From NCBI GenBank assembly GCA_017435245.1, contig JAFSFK010000106.1, positions 1-14,610 of the forward strand: DNA of 14,610 nt. Reading direction: 5' to 3'. The notes below the pieces were generated by a model. The model worked only from the letters and a program-made list of their open reading frames with translations. It was not told where the DNA came from and did no database searches. This document shows positions 1-6,642 of the stretch, piece by piece. Origin of the DNA: Oscillospiraceae bacterium. GTDB taxonomy: Bacteria > Bacillota > Clostridia > Oscillospirales > Oscillospiraceae. The stretch's first letter is position 1. Every line of letters starts with the position of its first letter. The position numbers and the translations under genes are program-made.

Positions 1-92
1 CGCGGCAACGAGGTTGCGATGATCTTCCAGGATCCGATGACGTGCATGAACCCGACCACGCAGGTCGGCAAGCAGATCGTCGAGAGCATCAT
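1..92 (+). pseudogene. Fragment of an oligopeptide/dipeptide ABC transporter ATPase (OppD/DppD type), probably a chimeric contig end
   Basis: Frame 1 reads as about 30 residues of an ABC ATPase around the Q-loop, including [12 protein letters not shown] followed by [12 protein letters not shown]. This is the sequence found after the Walker A region in OppD/DppD-type peptide importers. The similarity stops at about position 90-93, where LepA sequence begins in a different frame. Both ends of the ATPase gene are missing and nothing else from a peptide importer operon is adjacent. I read it as a misjoined contig end rather than a real gene fusion, because the break falls inside conserved domains of two unrelated genes. 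The alternative is a true deletion or recombination scar. The family call is firm from the motif; the artefact call is inference. Confidence 0.8.
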
Positions 93-1394
93 ATCAATAT
101 CCACTCCGTTCTGGAGATGATCGTTAAAGATGTTCCCGCACCCACCGGCGACCGGGAAGCGCCCCTGCAGGCGCTGATCTTTGACAGCATTTATGACTCT
201 TACCGGGGCGTTATCGTTTATGTCCGTGTCAAGGAAGGTACGGTCCGTCCCGGACAGGACATTAAGATGATGGCAACCGGCGCTGTTTATAAGGTAGTGG
301 AAGTGGGCAATATGAGCCCCAACGGCCTGATTCCTGCCGACGCTCTGGGTGCCGGCGAGGTGGGTTACATCACTGCCTCCATCAAGACCATTGCCGATAC
401 GCAGGTGGGCGATACCATCACCACGGTGGAAGAGCCTGCCACTGAGCCCCTGCCCGGCTACCGCCCTGTGCAGCCTATGGTGTTCTCCGGCGTGTATCCC
501 GCTGACGGCGCAAAATATCAGGACTTAAGAGATGCTCTGGAAAAGCTGAAGCTCAACGATGCTTCCTTTGCCTACGAGCTGGAAAGCTCCATTGCGTTGG
601 GCTTTGGCTTCCGCTGCGGCTTCCTTGGCCTTCTGCACATGGAGATCATTCAAGAGCGCCTGGAGCGGGAATACAATCTGGACCTTATCACCACCGCTCC
701 CAACGTCGTTTACCGCATCACCAAAAATAACGGCGAGGTGCAGATGGTCTACACCCCTCTGGACTACCCCGATCCTATGGAGATCCAGCTGGCGGAAGAA
801 CCCTTTGCCAAGGTCAACCTGATCGCTCCTCAGGAGTATGTGGGCAATATTATGGAGCTTGCCCAGCAGCGCCGTGGCGAGTTTAAAGATATGGTATACC
901 TGGATGCCAACCGTGTGGAGCTGCATTACGATATGCCTCTGAACGAGATCATTTATGACTTCTTTGATGCCCTGAAATCCCGTACCCGGGGCTACGGCAG
1001 CTTAGACTATGAGCTCATCGGCTACCGTCCCAGCAGACTTGTTAAACTGGATATTCTCCTTAATGGCGATATCGTGGATGCGCTGAGCTTCATCCTCTTT
1101 GCGGACAACGCCTATCCCCGTGCCCGGAAGATCTGCGAAAAGCTGAAGGAGAACATTCCCCGTGCCCAGTTCGAGATCCCGGTGCAGGCTGCCATCGGCG
1201 GTAAGATCATCGCCCGGGAGACCATCAAGGCACTGCGTAAGGACGTCCTTGCCAAGTGCTACGGCGGCGATATCACCCGTAAGAAAAAGCTGCTGGAAAA
1301 GCAGAAGGAAGGCAAAAAGCGGATGCGTACCTTTGGCACCGTCGCCGTTCCTTCCGAAGCCTTTATGGCAGTTCTGAAACTGGACGAAGACTAA
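93..1394 (+). CDS. lepA: Elongation factor 4 (LepA), 5'-truncated
   Basis: This ribosome-associated translational GTPase back-translocates or remobilises stalled ribosomes. About 433 residues are present, compared with about 600 for the family, so the GTPase domain with its G motifs is missing. The preserved part starts at [20 protein letters not shown], the end of the G domain. It continues through domain II ([18 protein letters not shown]), the very conserved block [18 protein letters not shown] and the EF-G-like domain. It ends with the LepA-specific C-terminal domain, recognised by [20 protein letters not shown] and GKKRMRTFG. An ATG at 42 is in frame, but the 17 residues it would add come from out-of-frame foreign sequence, so it is not the true start. 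hemW follows 92 bp downstream, the usual Firmicutes order. Confidence 0.95.
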   Translation: MNIHSVLEMIVKDVPAPTGDREAPLQALIFDSIYDSYRGVIVYVRVKEGTVRPGQDIKMMATGAVYKVVEVGNMSPNGLIPADALGAGEVGYITASIKTIADTQVGDTITTVEEPATEPLPGYRPVQPMVFSGVYPADGAKYQDLRDALEKLKLNDASFAYELESSIALGFGFRCGFLGLLHMEIIQERLEREYNLDLITTAPNVVYRITKNNGEVQMVYTPLDYPDPMEIQLAEEPFAKVNLIAPQEYVGNIMELAQQRRGEFKDMVYLDANRVELHYDMPLNEIIYDFFDALKSRTRGYGSLDYELIGYRPSRLVKLDILLNGDIVDALSFILFADNAYPRARKICEKLKENIPRAQFEIPVQAAIGGKIIARETIKALRKDVLAKCYGGDITRKKKLLEKQKEGKKRMRTFGTVAVPSEAFMAVLKLDED

Positions 1395-1470
1395 GCGCAG
1401 AGTGAAGATATAAGTGTGGAGAGTGAAGATTTTTCTACATCTTCACTCTTAACTCTCCACTCTCCACTTT
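1395..1470. repeat. Palindromic GTGAAG/GTGGAG intergenic repeat, copy 1
   Basis: The lepA-hemW gap is filled by a low-complexity inverted repeat. AGAGTGAAGAT occurs directly at 1399-1409 and 1420-1430, and inverted at 1439-1449, giving a perfect 11-bp stem with an 8-base loop. GTGGAGAG (1416-1423) can also pair with CTCTCCAC (1453-1460). The 23 bases at 1441-1463 match 12016-12038, between secA and pgeF, at 22 positions, so this is one copy of a dispersed family. There is no long T-run after the stem, so it is not an obvious terminator. hemW may be cotranscribed with lepA through it. Confidence 0.7.
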
Positions 1471-1486
1471 GATACCGGAGGCAACT

Positions 1487-2680
1487 ATGGCTTTTTTTAC
1501 TCGCAAAAACAAGACCCCTTTGGGGATCTATGTGCATATTCCCTTCTGCCGCAGCAAGTGCCAGTACTGTGATTTCTATTCTGTCACCTGTAAAGATAAC
1601 CGGCTGATGGACCGCTATCAGGACGCTGTCTGCGCCCATATCAAGGAAGCCGGCGCTCTGGCTCCGGGATACATCGTCGATACCATCTACTTTGGCGGCG
1701 GTACTCCCACCTATTTCGGTGCCGACGGTATGGCTGCAATTCTCACCACTATCCGCAAAAGCTTTGACGTGGCTGCCGATGCGGAGATCACCTTTGAAGC
1801 AAACCCCGATTCCATTTCTGACCGGCTTCTGCGCCGGCTGCGCAGTGAAGGCTTCAACCGGGTGAGTCTGGGCATCCAGTGTGACAACGATGCCATCTTA
1901 AAAAAGATCGGCAGACCTCACAATTACGACCAAGCGGTTCATGCCTATCAGCGCATCCGCAAAAAGGGCTTTCGGAACGTTTCCGTGGATCTGATGTACG
2001 GACTTCCCGGTCAGAGTCTGGATGCCTGGACACGGACCCTGAGCAATGTGCTGCGGCTGACCCCGGAGCATATCAGCTGCTACGGACTGACCTTAGAACC
2101 GGGAACTCCCTTGTATGAAGTCCGGGACTTTGCAAACCTTGCCGACGACGACACACAGGCAGATATGTATCTGGCCGCCATCGACATCCTGCGCAAGCAC
2201 GGCTACCGGCAGTATGAGATCTCCAATTTCTGCAAAAAGGGTCACGTATCCCGGCACAACCTGAAATACTGGAACGGCGGCGAGTATCTGGGCTTCGGTC
2301 CCAACGCCAGCTCCGATTTCGGCGGCCGGCGGTTTACCGCCATCCGGGACCTGCAGGGCTATATCGACGGCATCAAAAACGGCGGACAGGTGCTGCAGGA
2401 TGTGCAGGAGGTGGCCCCCAGAGAGCGGGCAGGTGAATATCTAATGACCCGTCTGCGGCTGGTCTCCGGCGTGGATCCCAAGGAGTATGAGAAAAAATAT
2501 CTGCTCCCCTTTGCCCCTCTGGAAACCTATCTGCTGCGGTGCAAGGATCAGGGCTACGCTGTAAAGACCTATGACGGACGTTGGCATCTGACCCCCAATG
2601 GCTTTTTGATCTCCAATTCCATCATCTCCGACCTGCAGCTGATCCAGGATCGGCCTGCAACAGACCAAACTAAATTCTAA
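1487..2680 (+). CDS. hemW: Radical SAM heme chaperone HemW (HemN-like)
   Basis: This is a radical SAM protein of the HemN/HemW family (397 residues). HemW proteins bind heme and a [4Fe-4S] cluster and pass heme to target proteins; most lack coproporphyrinogen oxidase activity. The sequence has YVHIPFCRSKCQYCDF near the N-terminus, with Cys21, Cys25 and Cys28 forming the CxxxCxxC cluster site. The residue after CxD is Phe, as in HemW, rather than the extra Cys of HemN. GGGTPT, EANPDS, SLGIQ, SVDLMYGLPGQ and HNLKYW follow as in the family. I chose the ATG at 1487 because GGAGG at 1477-1481 sits 5 bases upstream; an in-frame ATG at 1469 has no such site and lies in the repeat. The usual GAHS motif reads GPNASSD here. 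It lies downstream of lepA and ends at a strong terminator. Confidence 0.93.
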   Translation: MAFFTRKNKTPLGIYVHIPFCRSKCQYCDFYSVTCKDNRLMDRYQDAVCAHIKEAGALAPGYIVDTIYFGGGTPTYFGADGMAAILTTIRKSFDVAADAEITFEANPDSISDRLLRRLRSEGFNRVSLGIQCDNDAILKKIGRPHNYDQAVHAYQRIRKKGFRNVSVDLMYGLPGQSLDAWTRTLSNVLRLTPEHISCYGLTLEPGTPLYEVRDFANLADDDTQADMYLAAIDILRKHGYRQYEISNFCKKGHVSRHNLKYWNGGEYLGFGPNASSDFGGRRFTAIRDLQGYIDGIKNGGQVLQDVQEVAPRERAGEYLMTRLRLVSGVDPKEYEKKYLLPFAPLETYLLRCKDQGYAVKTYDGRWHLTPNGFLISNSIISDLQLIQDRPATDQTKF

Positions 2681-2684
2681 AACA

Positions 2685-2721
2685 AAGCCTCCGCAGGCGC
2701 TTGCCTGCGGAGGTTTTCTTT
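2685..2721 (+). terminator. Rho-independent terminator after hemW
   Basis: A perfect 11-bp stem, CCTCCGCAGGC (2688-2698) with GCCTGCGGAGG (2703-2713), and a GCTT loop, followed by TTTTCTTT. It starts 5 bases after the hemW stop codon and closes the lepA-hemW transcription unit. The CCGCAGG/CCTGCGG core recurs in the two other terminators in this window. Confidence 0.92.
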
Positions 2722-2725
2722 ATCT

Positions 2726-3005
2726 TAAATTCCGGTTTAGCGAGCTATTTGTTATCGCACCCAAAGGCTCCCCTGTGTAAGGGGTAGCGAAGCGAATTGG
2801 ATATGTATGCTTGCCGGGGGCAAGCATACCTGAATTCAACTGTCAAAAATCTGTGATTTTTGACTGAGGGGTTGTTCTGAAAATGCAGCAATCACATGCT
2901 TTTTTCGTGATTATACTTATCCTAACAACCCCTCCGACCTCGCTTGCGCTCGGCCACCTCCCCTTACACAGGGGAGGCTTTGACAGCTCGATAAACTGGA
3001 ATTTA
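2726..3005. repeat. 280-bp MITE-like inverted-repeat element, copy 1
   Basis: The left end TAAATTCCGGTTTAGCGAGC (2726-2745) and right end GCTCGATAAACTGGAATTTA (2986-3005) are inverted repeats matching at 18 of 20 positions. Inside are nested inverted repeats. AAAGGCTCCCCTGTGTAAGG begins at 2763 and pairs with CCTTACACAGGGGAGGCTTT ending at 2981. GAGGGGTTGTT (2866-2876) pairs with AACAACCCCTC (2924-2934). Hairpins lie at 2805-2829 (GTATGCTTGCC stem) and 2842-2864 (GTCAAAAATC stem). It has no protein-coding capacity. The same ends occur at 8955-9126 and 14472-14491, so this looks like a non-autonomous mobile or structural repeat. The region 2681-3052 holds only this element and the hemW terminator. 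Confidence 0.75.
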
Positions 3006-3024
3006 TCGATTGTGCGGTTTGCCA

Positions 3025-3054
3025 AATCATAACCACCGGCCGGTGGTTATGATT
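3025..3054. other. Perfect 30-bp palindrome over the 3' end of the LysR gene
   Basis: The 30 bases are exactly self-complementary, centred between 3039 and 3040 with core ATAACCACCGGCCGGTGGTT. It overlaps the last bases of the minus-strand lysR gene, whose TAA is at 3055-3053. It could form a hairpin in the lysR mRNA and act as a 3' end or stabiliser. There is no T-run beyond it in the lysR direction, so it is not a standard terminator. A protein-binding site is the other option. Confidence 0.6.
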
Positions 3055-3937
3055 AATCCAGTTTTTGATCCCAATAGGGCGCTGTGGGATTGAAAAACTG
3101 CCGCAGCTGCTCCACCAGCTCCTGCCATATTTTCCCGTGAACCGCTTTACTGTGCCAATAGGCATTGATCTGCTGCTCTACCTGCTGCTCCACCCGGACA
3201 AACTGGATCTGGGGATCTGCCATATCCGGCCAGGAATAGGGACTGGTAAAGCAAATGCCCGTTCCGGAACGGATGTAGCGCTGCAAGCACTGCAGATCAT
3301 CACAGGTGATGACGATATTGGGAGAAAAACCCCGGCTGCGGCAAAGCTCTGTAACAGAACGCAGCAGTGAGCTTTCGGAAACGGATACCACCGGCACGCC
3401 CTGCAAGTCCTCTACCGTCAGCAGTTCTTTCTTGGCCAACGGATGATTCTTTCCCACTGCAGCATATACTGCCACCTGCCGGGTCATCAGCGGTAAACTT
3501 CTGTCATATCGCCCCGAAGGAGGTTCGTCGGAAATGCACAGGTCATACTCCGTGTCCGCCGGCGAACTGCTGACCCGGAAGGTCACATTGGGATACCGTC
3601 TGCGGAACAGCGCCAGAAACTCTGCTGTTCTTCCCCGCAGAGCAGTGACCAGCAGATACATTTCCTGCCTGTGGGGCTGGCGTTCGGACGTCATCTCTTC
3701 CACCGCACCGTCCAACTCCTGCAGCGCCAATGCCACACGCTCATAAAACCGCCGCCCTGCCTCTGTCAGACTCAGCCGGTTCTTTTCCCGGCTGAACAAA
3801 GGTGCTTCCAGCTCCTTTTCCAGCTTGGATATGGTCTTGGACATGGCCGGTTGGGGGATCTGATGATATTGCGCCGCCCGGGAGATATTCTCCATCCGGG
3901 CAACCGTGCAGAAATAACGCAGCTGCAGCAGTTCCAT
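3053..3937 (-). CDS. LysR-family transcriptional regulator
   Basis: A 294-residue LysR-type DNA-binding regulator, the usual length. The N-terminus MELLQLRYFCTVARMENISR, then AAQYHQIPQPAMSKTISKLE, is a typical LysR winged helix-turn-helix (recognition region about residues 18-37). LFSREKNRLSLTEAGRRFYE completes the wing. The rest is a periplasmic-binding-protein-like effector domain, recognisable in HPLAKKELLTVEDL. I chose the ATG at 3937-3935 because the LysR N-terminus begins exactly there and CAGAGGGTG lies just upstream; the open frame continues further 5' without family similarity. It is divergent from the catabolic operon starting at 4067 with 129 bp between starts. By family habit it probably controls that operon in response to its substrate or an intermediate. 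The effector cannot be read from the sequence. Confidence 0.92.
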   Translation of the reverse strand: MELLQLRYFCTVARMENISRAAQYHQIPQPAMSKTISKLEKELEAPLFSREKNRLSLTEAGRRFYERVALALQELDGAVEEMTSERQPHRQEMYLLVTALRGRTAEFLALFRRRYPNVTFRVSSSPADTEYDLCISDEPPSGRYDRSLPLMTRQVAVYAAVGKNHPLAKKELLTVEDLQGVPVVSVSESSLLRSVTELCRSRGFSPNIVITCDDLQCLQRYIRSGTGICFTSPYSWPDMADPQIQFVRVEQQVEQQINAYWHSKAVHGKIWQELVEQLRQFFNPTAPYWDQKLD

Positions 3938-4066
3938 ATATAGCACCCTCTGTTTTTTGTATTTCCTATATCTTACAATATATACCTTCAATATGCAATC
4001 GTGTATTTCCCCTAAGGAAAGTTTTTCATTATAATATAGAAAACACCATCGTAAAGGAGCATCCAT
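3938..4066. promoter_or_regulatory. Divergent promoter region between lysR and the AtuA-family operon
   Basis: This AT-rich 129-bp gap drives both directions. On the plus strand TATAAT (4030-4035) is a perfect -10 with no good -35 at the expected place (about 4007-4012), as is common for activator-dependent promoters. The expected -35 lies in an inverted repeat, TTTCC-N5-GGAAA (4006-4020). ATATGCAATCGTGTAT (3991-4006) is an imperfect dyad of the sort LysR proteins bind, although it does not fit T-N11-A exactly. On the minus strand TTGAAG (3992-3987) is a possible -35 for lysR; its -10 is unclear. AAAGGAG (4053-4059) is the ribosome binding site of the first operon gene. The operator assignments are inference. 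Confidence 0.6.
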
Positions 4067-5416
4067 ATGAAGCTGATCGCACTGAACGGACTTTTGGGAT
4101 ACGGCTACAGCGAGGTTTCCCTGAAGGCCGCCTTTGAAACAAAGCCGGATTATATCGGCGTGGACGGCGGTTCCTCTGACCCCGGTCCTTATTACCTGGG
4201 AAGCGGGGAATCCTTCACCAACCGGGCAGCGGTAAAGCGGGATCTGGCGCTGGTGCTTCCCTTGGCTTTGGAGGCCGGAGCACCTTTGATCGTAGGCACT
4301 GCCGGCGGCAGTGGCAGCCGGGAACACCTGCACTGGCTCCGGGACATCGTCCGGGAGATCGCCGAAGAATCAAGTCTTTCCTTTGATATGGCACTGATCT
4401 ACACCGACGTTTCTCAAGATTATGTAAACCAAAAGCTGGCAGAGGGAAAGATCCTCCCAATGGGACCTCTGGAGCTTACCCCCGAAGATGTGGCACAGAG
4501 CAACCGGATCGTCAGCCAGATCGGCGCAGAGCCGTTTCTGGAAGCGCTGCGTTCCGGGGCACAGGTAATATTGGCAGGCCGTGCCTGTGACACCGCCATT
4601 TACGCCTCCCCCTGCCTACTCCACGGCTACGACCCCGCCCTTTCCTTCCATATGGCGAAAATTATGGAGTGCGGCGCTATGTGTGCCACACCCGTTGCTG
4701 CCGCCGATGTGATGCAGGCCGAGATGGGTGACGGCTGGTTCAGCCTGACTCCCGCCAATCCTGCACGGAAATGTCTGGTCAGCAGTGTAGCTGCCCACTC
4801 TATGTATGAGCAGGCAGACCCCCGGTACTTAGTAGAGCCGGACGGCACGGTAGATCTCACCGGCTGCCAATTCGAACAGGTGGACGAGCGGACGGTGAAA
4901 GTCACCGGCAGCCGCTGGATCCCGGCAAAAGAGCCTACCCTCAAGCTGGAAGGAACAAAGCTGGCAGGCTACCGCACCGTCAGCATTGCCGGGATCAACG
5001 ATCCCCAGACCATCGCCCGGGTAGATACCCTTTTTGCAGGTGTGCAGAATTTCGTCAAAGAAAACACCGCCGGCCGATATACAGATGCCGACTACTCTCT
5101 CTGTCTGCGTAAGTACGGTACACCCACCACCGGTGATGAACCCCTGGCTCCTAACCAGTGCGCCATGGGCATCATTCTGGATGCGGTAGGCAAGACCCAG
5201 GCCATTGCCGATGAGATCATGGCCCTTGCCCGGGCACGGATGCTTCACTTCGACTATCCCGGCCGCAAGTCTACCGCAGGAAATCTGGCATTCCCTTATT
5301 CTCCCTCGGATCTGCATATGGGACCGGTATACACCTTCAGCATCTACCATCTTGCCCGGGTGGACAGCCTTACCGAAACCGCCAAGCTGGTAACAGAAAG
5401 GGTGGGTAATAAATGA
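4067..5416 (+). CDS. Acyclic terpene utilisation AtuA-family protein (DUF1446)
   Basis: This 449-residue protein is of the AtuA/DUF1446 family. Members occur in acyclic terpene degradation clusters of Pseudomonas and in many unrelated catabolic loci, and their reaction is not established. The family look is clear: an N-terminal stretch with VDGGSSDPGPYYLGSGES (about residues 32-49), then PLIVGTAGGSGSREH, AGRACDTAIYASPCLLHGYD and a C-terminal part with DLTGCQFEQVD. There is no signal peptide or membrane segment, so it is probably cytoplasmic. AAAGGAG lies 7 bases before the ATG. It is the first gene of the operon, and its stop overlaps the start of the DUF4387 gene (ATGA, 5413-5416), implying translational coupling. 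It is shorter than full AtuA (about 590 residues by memory); the missing C-terminal part may correspond to the small next gene. Terpene use is not supported, because no acyl-CoA carboxylase or dehydrogenase genes are nearby. Confidence 0.82.
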   Translation: MKLIALNGLLGYGYSEVSLKAAFETKPDYIGVDGGSSDPGPYYLGSGESFTNRAAVKRDLALVLPLALEAGAPLIVGTAGGSGSREHLHWLRDIVREIAEESSLSFDMALIYTDVSQDYVNQKLAEGKILPMGPLELTPEDVAQSNRIVSQIGAEPFLEALRSGAQVILAGRACDTAIYASPCLLHGYDPALSFHMAKIMECGAMCATPVAAADVMQAEMGDGWFSLTPANPARKCLVSSVAAHSMYEQADPRYLVEPDGTVDLTGCQFEQVDERTVKVTGSRWIPAKEPTLKLEGTKLAGYRTVSIAGINDPQTIARVDTLFAGVQNFVKENTAGRYTDADYSLCLRKYGTPTTGDEPLAPNQCAMGIILDAVGKTQAIADEIMALARARMLHFDYPGRKSTAGNLAFPYSPSDLHMGPVYTFSIYHLARVDSLTETAKLVTERVGNK

Positions 5417-5724
5417 AAAAACTCATCGACTACACCAAAACGCTCCGCAGCAAAAACGCCGGTCCTCTGTGGCTGACGGTGGATGTTTGCTTTGAGGATC
5501 AGGCAACCATGGACTTTATCCTCGCCCGGAGTATCCTCACTCCCGAAAAGATCGCCGCCTGCTACGGCGTTCCGGCAGAGCAGGTACGGATCATCCCCTA
5601 TCCCATTGTAAATGCCGTAAAGGTCACCCTGCCCCGCCCGTGTCCCAGCGGAGGGCTTGGGGATATGGATATCTACGGCTGCCAGCAGCAATTGCTGATC
5701 GCCAATTTACCGGTGGAGGAATAA
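5413..5724 (+). CDS. DUF4387 domain-containing protein
   Basis: This small 103-residue protein spans one DUF4387 domain, recognised from KTLRSKNAGPLWLTVDVCFE at the N-terminus and the tail GLGDMDIYGCQQQLLIANLP. No biochemical function is known to me for this family; it is typically encoded next to an AtuA/DUF1446 protein, as here. It starts in the 4-bp ATGA overlap with the preceding gene and has only a weak Shine-Dalgarno (GGGTGGG, 5400-5406), so it probably depends on translational coupling and equal dosage. That favours a two-protein complex. The next gene starts 2 bp after its stop. No signal peptide, membrane segment or obvious metal-binding cluster is visible. Confidence 0.8.
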   Translation: MKKLIDYTKTLRSKNAGPLWLTVDVCFEDQATMDFILARSILTPEKIAACYGVPAEQVRIIPYPIVNAVKVTLPRPCPSGGLGDMDIYGCQQQLLIANLPVEE

Positions 5725-5726
5725 AA

Positions 5727-6638
5727 ATGCTTACAAAAGAACGATTGAAGGAAGCCTTTGATCTGGCGGTCTTCCGGGGTGCTACCTATCTTTCCGAGGA
5801 CGTTTATGAAGCACTGCAGCGTGCCATTGACCGGGAGGACGGACCCGCAAAGGAGGGCCTGCGGCGGACGCTTCAGAGTCTGGAAATTTCCCGAGAAAAG
5901 GGACTGCCTGCCTGTCCCGATACAGGCTGGCCTCTGTTTTTCATCAAGCTGGGCAACGAAGCTCAAATTGAAGGGGGCGTCCTTGCTCTGGAAGAGCTGG
6001 GCCGTCAGGCCATCCGGGAGGCTACCCTCCGGGGAACTCTGCGCAAGACTATGAAGCACCCCATCACAGGCTATGACCCCGGCGACAATGTTTCCGACCA
6101 CACCCCCTGGTTTGATATTAAGTACGTCCCCGGCAAGGACATTGAGATCACCTATGCCGCCAAGGGCGGCGGAAGTGAGGTTTTCGGCGGCACCCGCCAC
6201 CAGATGCTGGCTTTTGCCGACGGACTGGACGGTATCCGCCAGTTTATCATCGATGCCTATATCGCCTCTGCCCGGGCAGGTGCCGTATGTCCCCCCGGCA
6301 TTCTGGGCGTGGGCATCGGCGGCACTGCCAATATGGCGGCAGACCTTGCCAAGGAGGCCGCCTGTCTGCGCAGGATCGGCTCCCGGCATCCGGAGCCGGT
6401 ATTTGCCAAGCTGGAGCAGGAACTGGAAGACGCCATCAACGCTCTGGGCATCGGTCATATGGGTGCAGGCGGCAGGACATCGGTCCTGGCTGTCCACGTA
6501 GAATATTCCTATACCCACATTGCCGGTGTGGCGGTAGCCACCAGCACCAACTGCTGCGTTGCCCGCCGGGGCACGGTCCGACTGACGGAGGAGGCCCTTG
6601 AGATCCTCCCGGGTGCCAACTGGTTTGAAACGAGGTGA
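5727..6638 (+). CDS. Class I fumarase/tartrate dehydratase-like hydratase, alpha subunit
   Basis: This is the alpha subunit (303 residues) of a two-subunit [4Fe-4S] hydro-lyase of the class I fumarase, L-tartrate dehydratase and mesaconase group, which adds or removes water at a 2-hydroxy/unsaturated dicarboxylate. The three Cys expected to hold the cluster are all present: Cys63 in PACPDTG, Cys188 in AVCPPGILGVGIGGT, and Cys276/277 in STNCCVARRG. KGGGSE (residues 146-151) and GIGHMGAGGRTSVLAVH (241-257) also match the family. The first motif is usually CQDTG; here Gln is replaced by Pro. I chose the ATG at 5727 because GGAGG (5715-5719) precedes it by 7 bases and the family alignment begins there, although the frame is open further 5'. 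The beta subunit gene follows after 4 bp. The cluster is probably oxygen-sensitive. The substrate cannot be assigned from sequence. Confidence 0.9.
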   Translation: MLTKERLKEAFDLAVFRGATYLSEDVYEALQRAIDREDGPAKEGLRRTLQSLEISREKGLPACPDTGWPLFFIKLGNEAQIEGGVLALEELGRQAIREATLRGTLRKTMKHPITGYDPGDNVSDHTPWFDIKYVPGKDIEITYAAKGGGSEVFGGTRHQMLAFADGLDGIRQFIIDAYIASARAGAVCPPGILGVGIGGTANMAADLAKEAACLRRIGSRHPEPVFAKLEQELEDAINALGIGHMGAGGRTSVLAVHVEYSYTHIAGVAVATSTNCCVARRGTVRLTEEALEILPGANWFETR

Positions 6639-6642
6639 TACG

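Noticed and set aside
42..92. In-frame ATG at 42 as the lepA start
   Set aside because: The 17 residues it would add are the foreign ATPase fragment read out of frame, and the LepA GTPase domain is missing; lepA is truncated by the contig join.
1487..2680. Oxygen-independent coproporphyrinogen III oxidase (HemN)
   Set aside because: The signature is HIPFCRSKCQYCDF, lacking the extra Cys typical of HemN, and the gene is next to lepA, as is usual for hemW.
2726..3005. CRISPR array
   Set aside because: The repeats are inverted, not regularly spaced direct repeats, and no cas genes are present.
3938..4333. N-terminal extension of the LysR protein upstream of 3937
   Set aside because: The LysR fold begins at MELLQLRYF, and the extension would run through the divergent promoter and into the AtuA-family gene.
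4067..5416. Acyclic terpene degradation pathway
   Set aside because: Only the AtuA family name suggests it. No geranyl-CoA carboxylase, acyl-CoA dehydrogenase or lyase genes are nearby.
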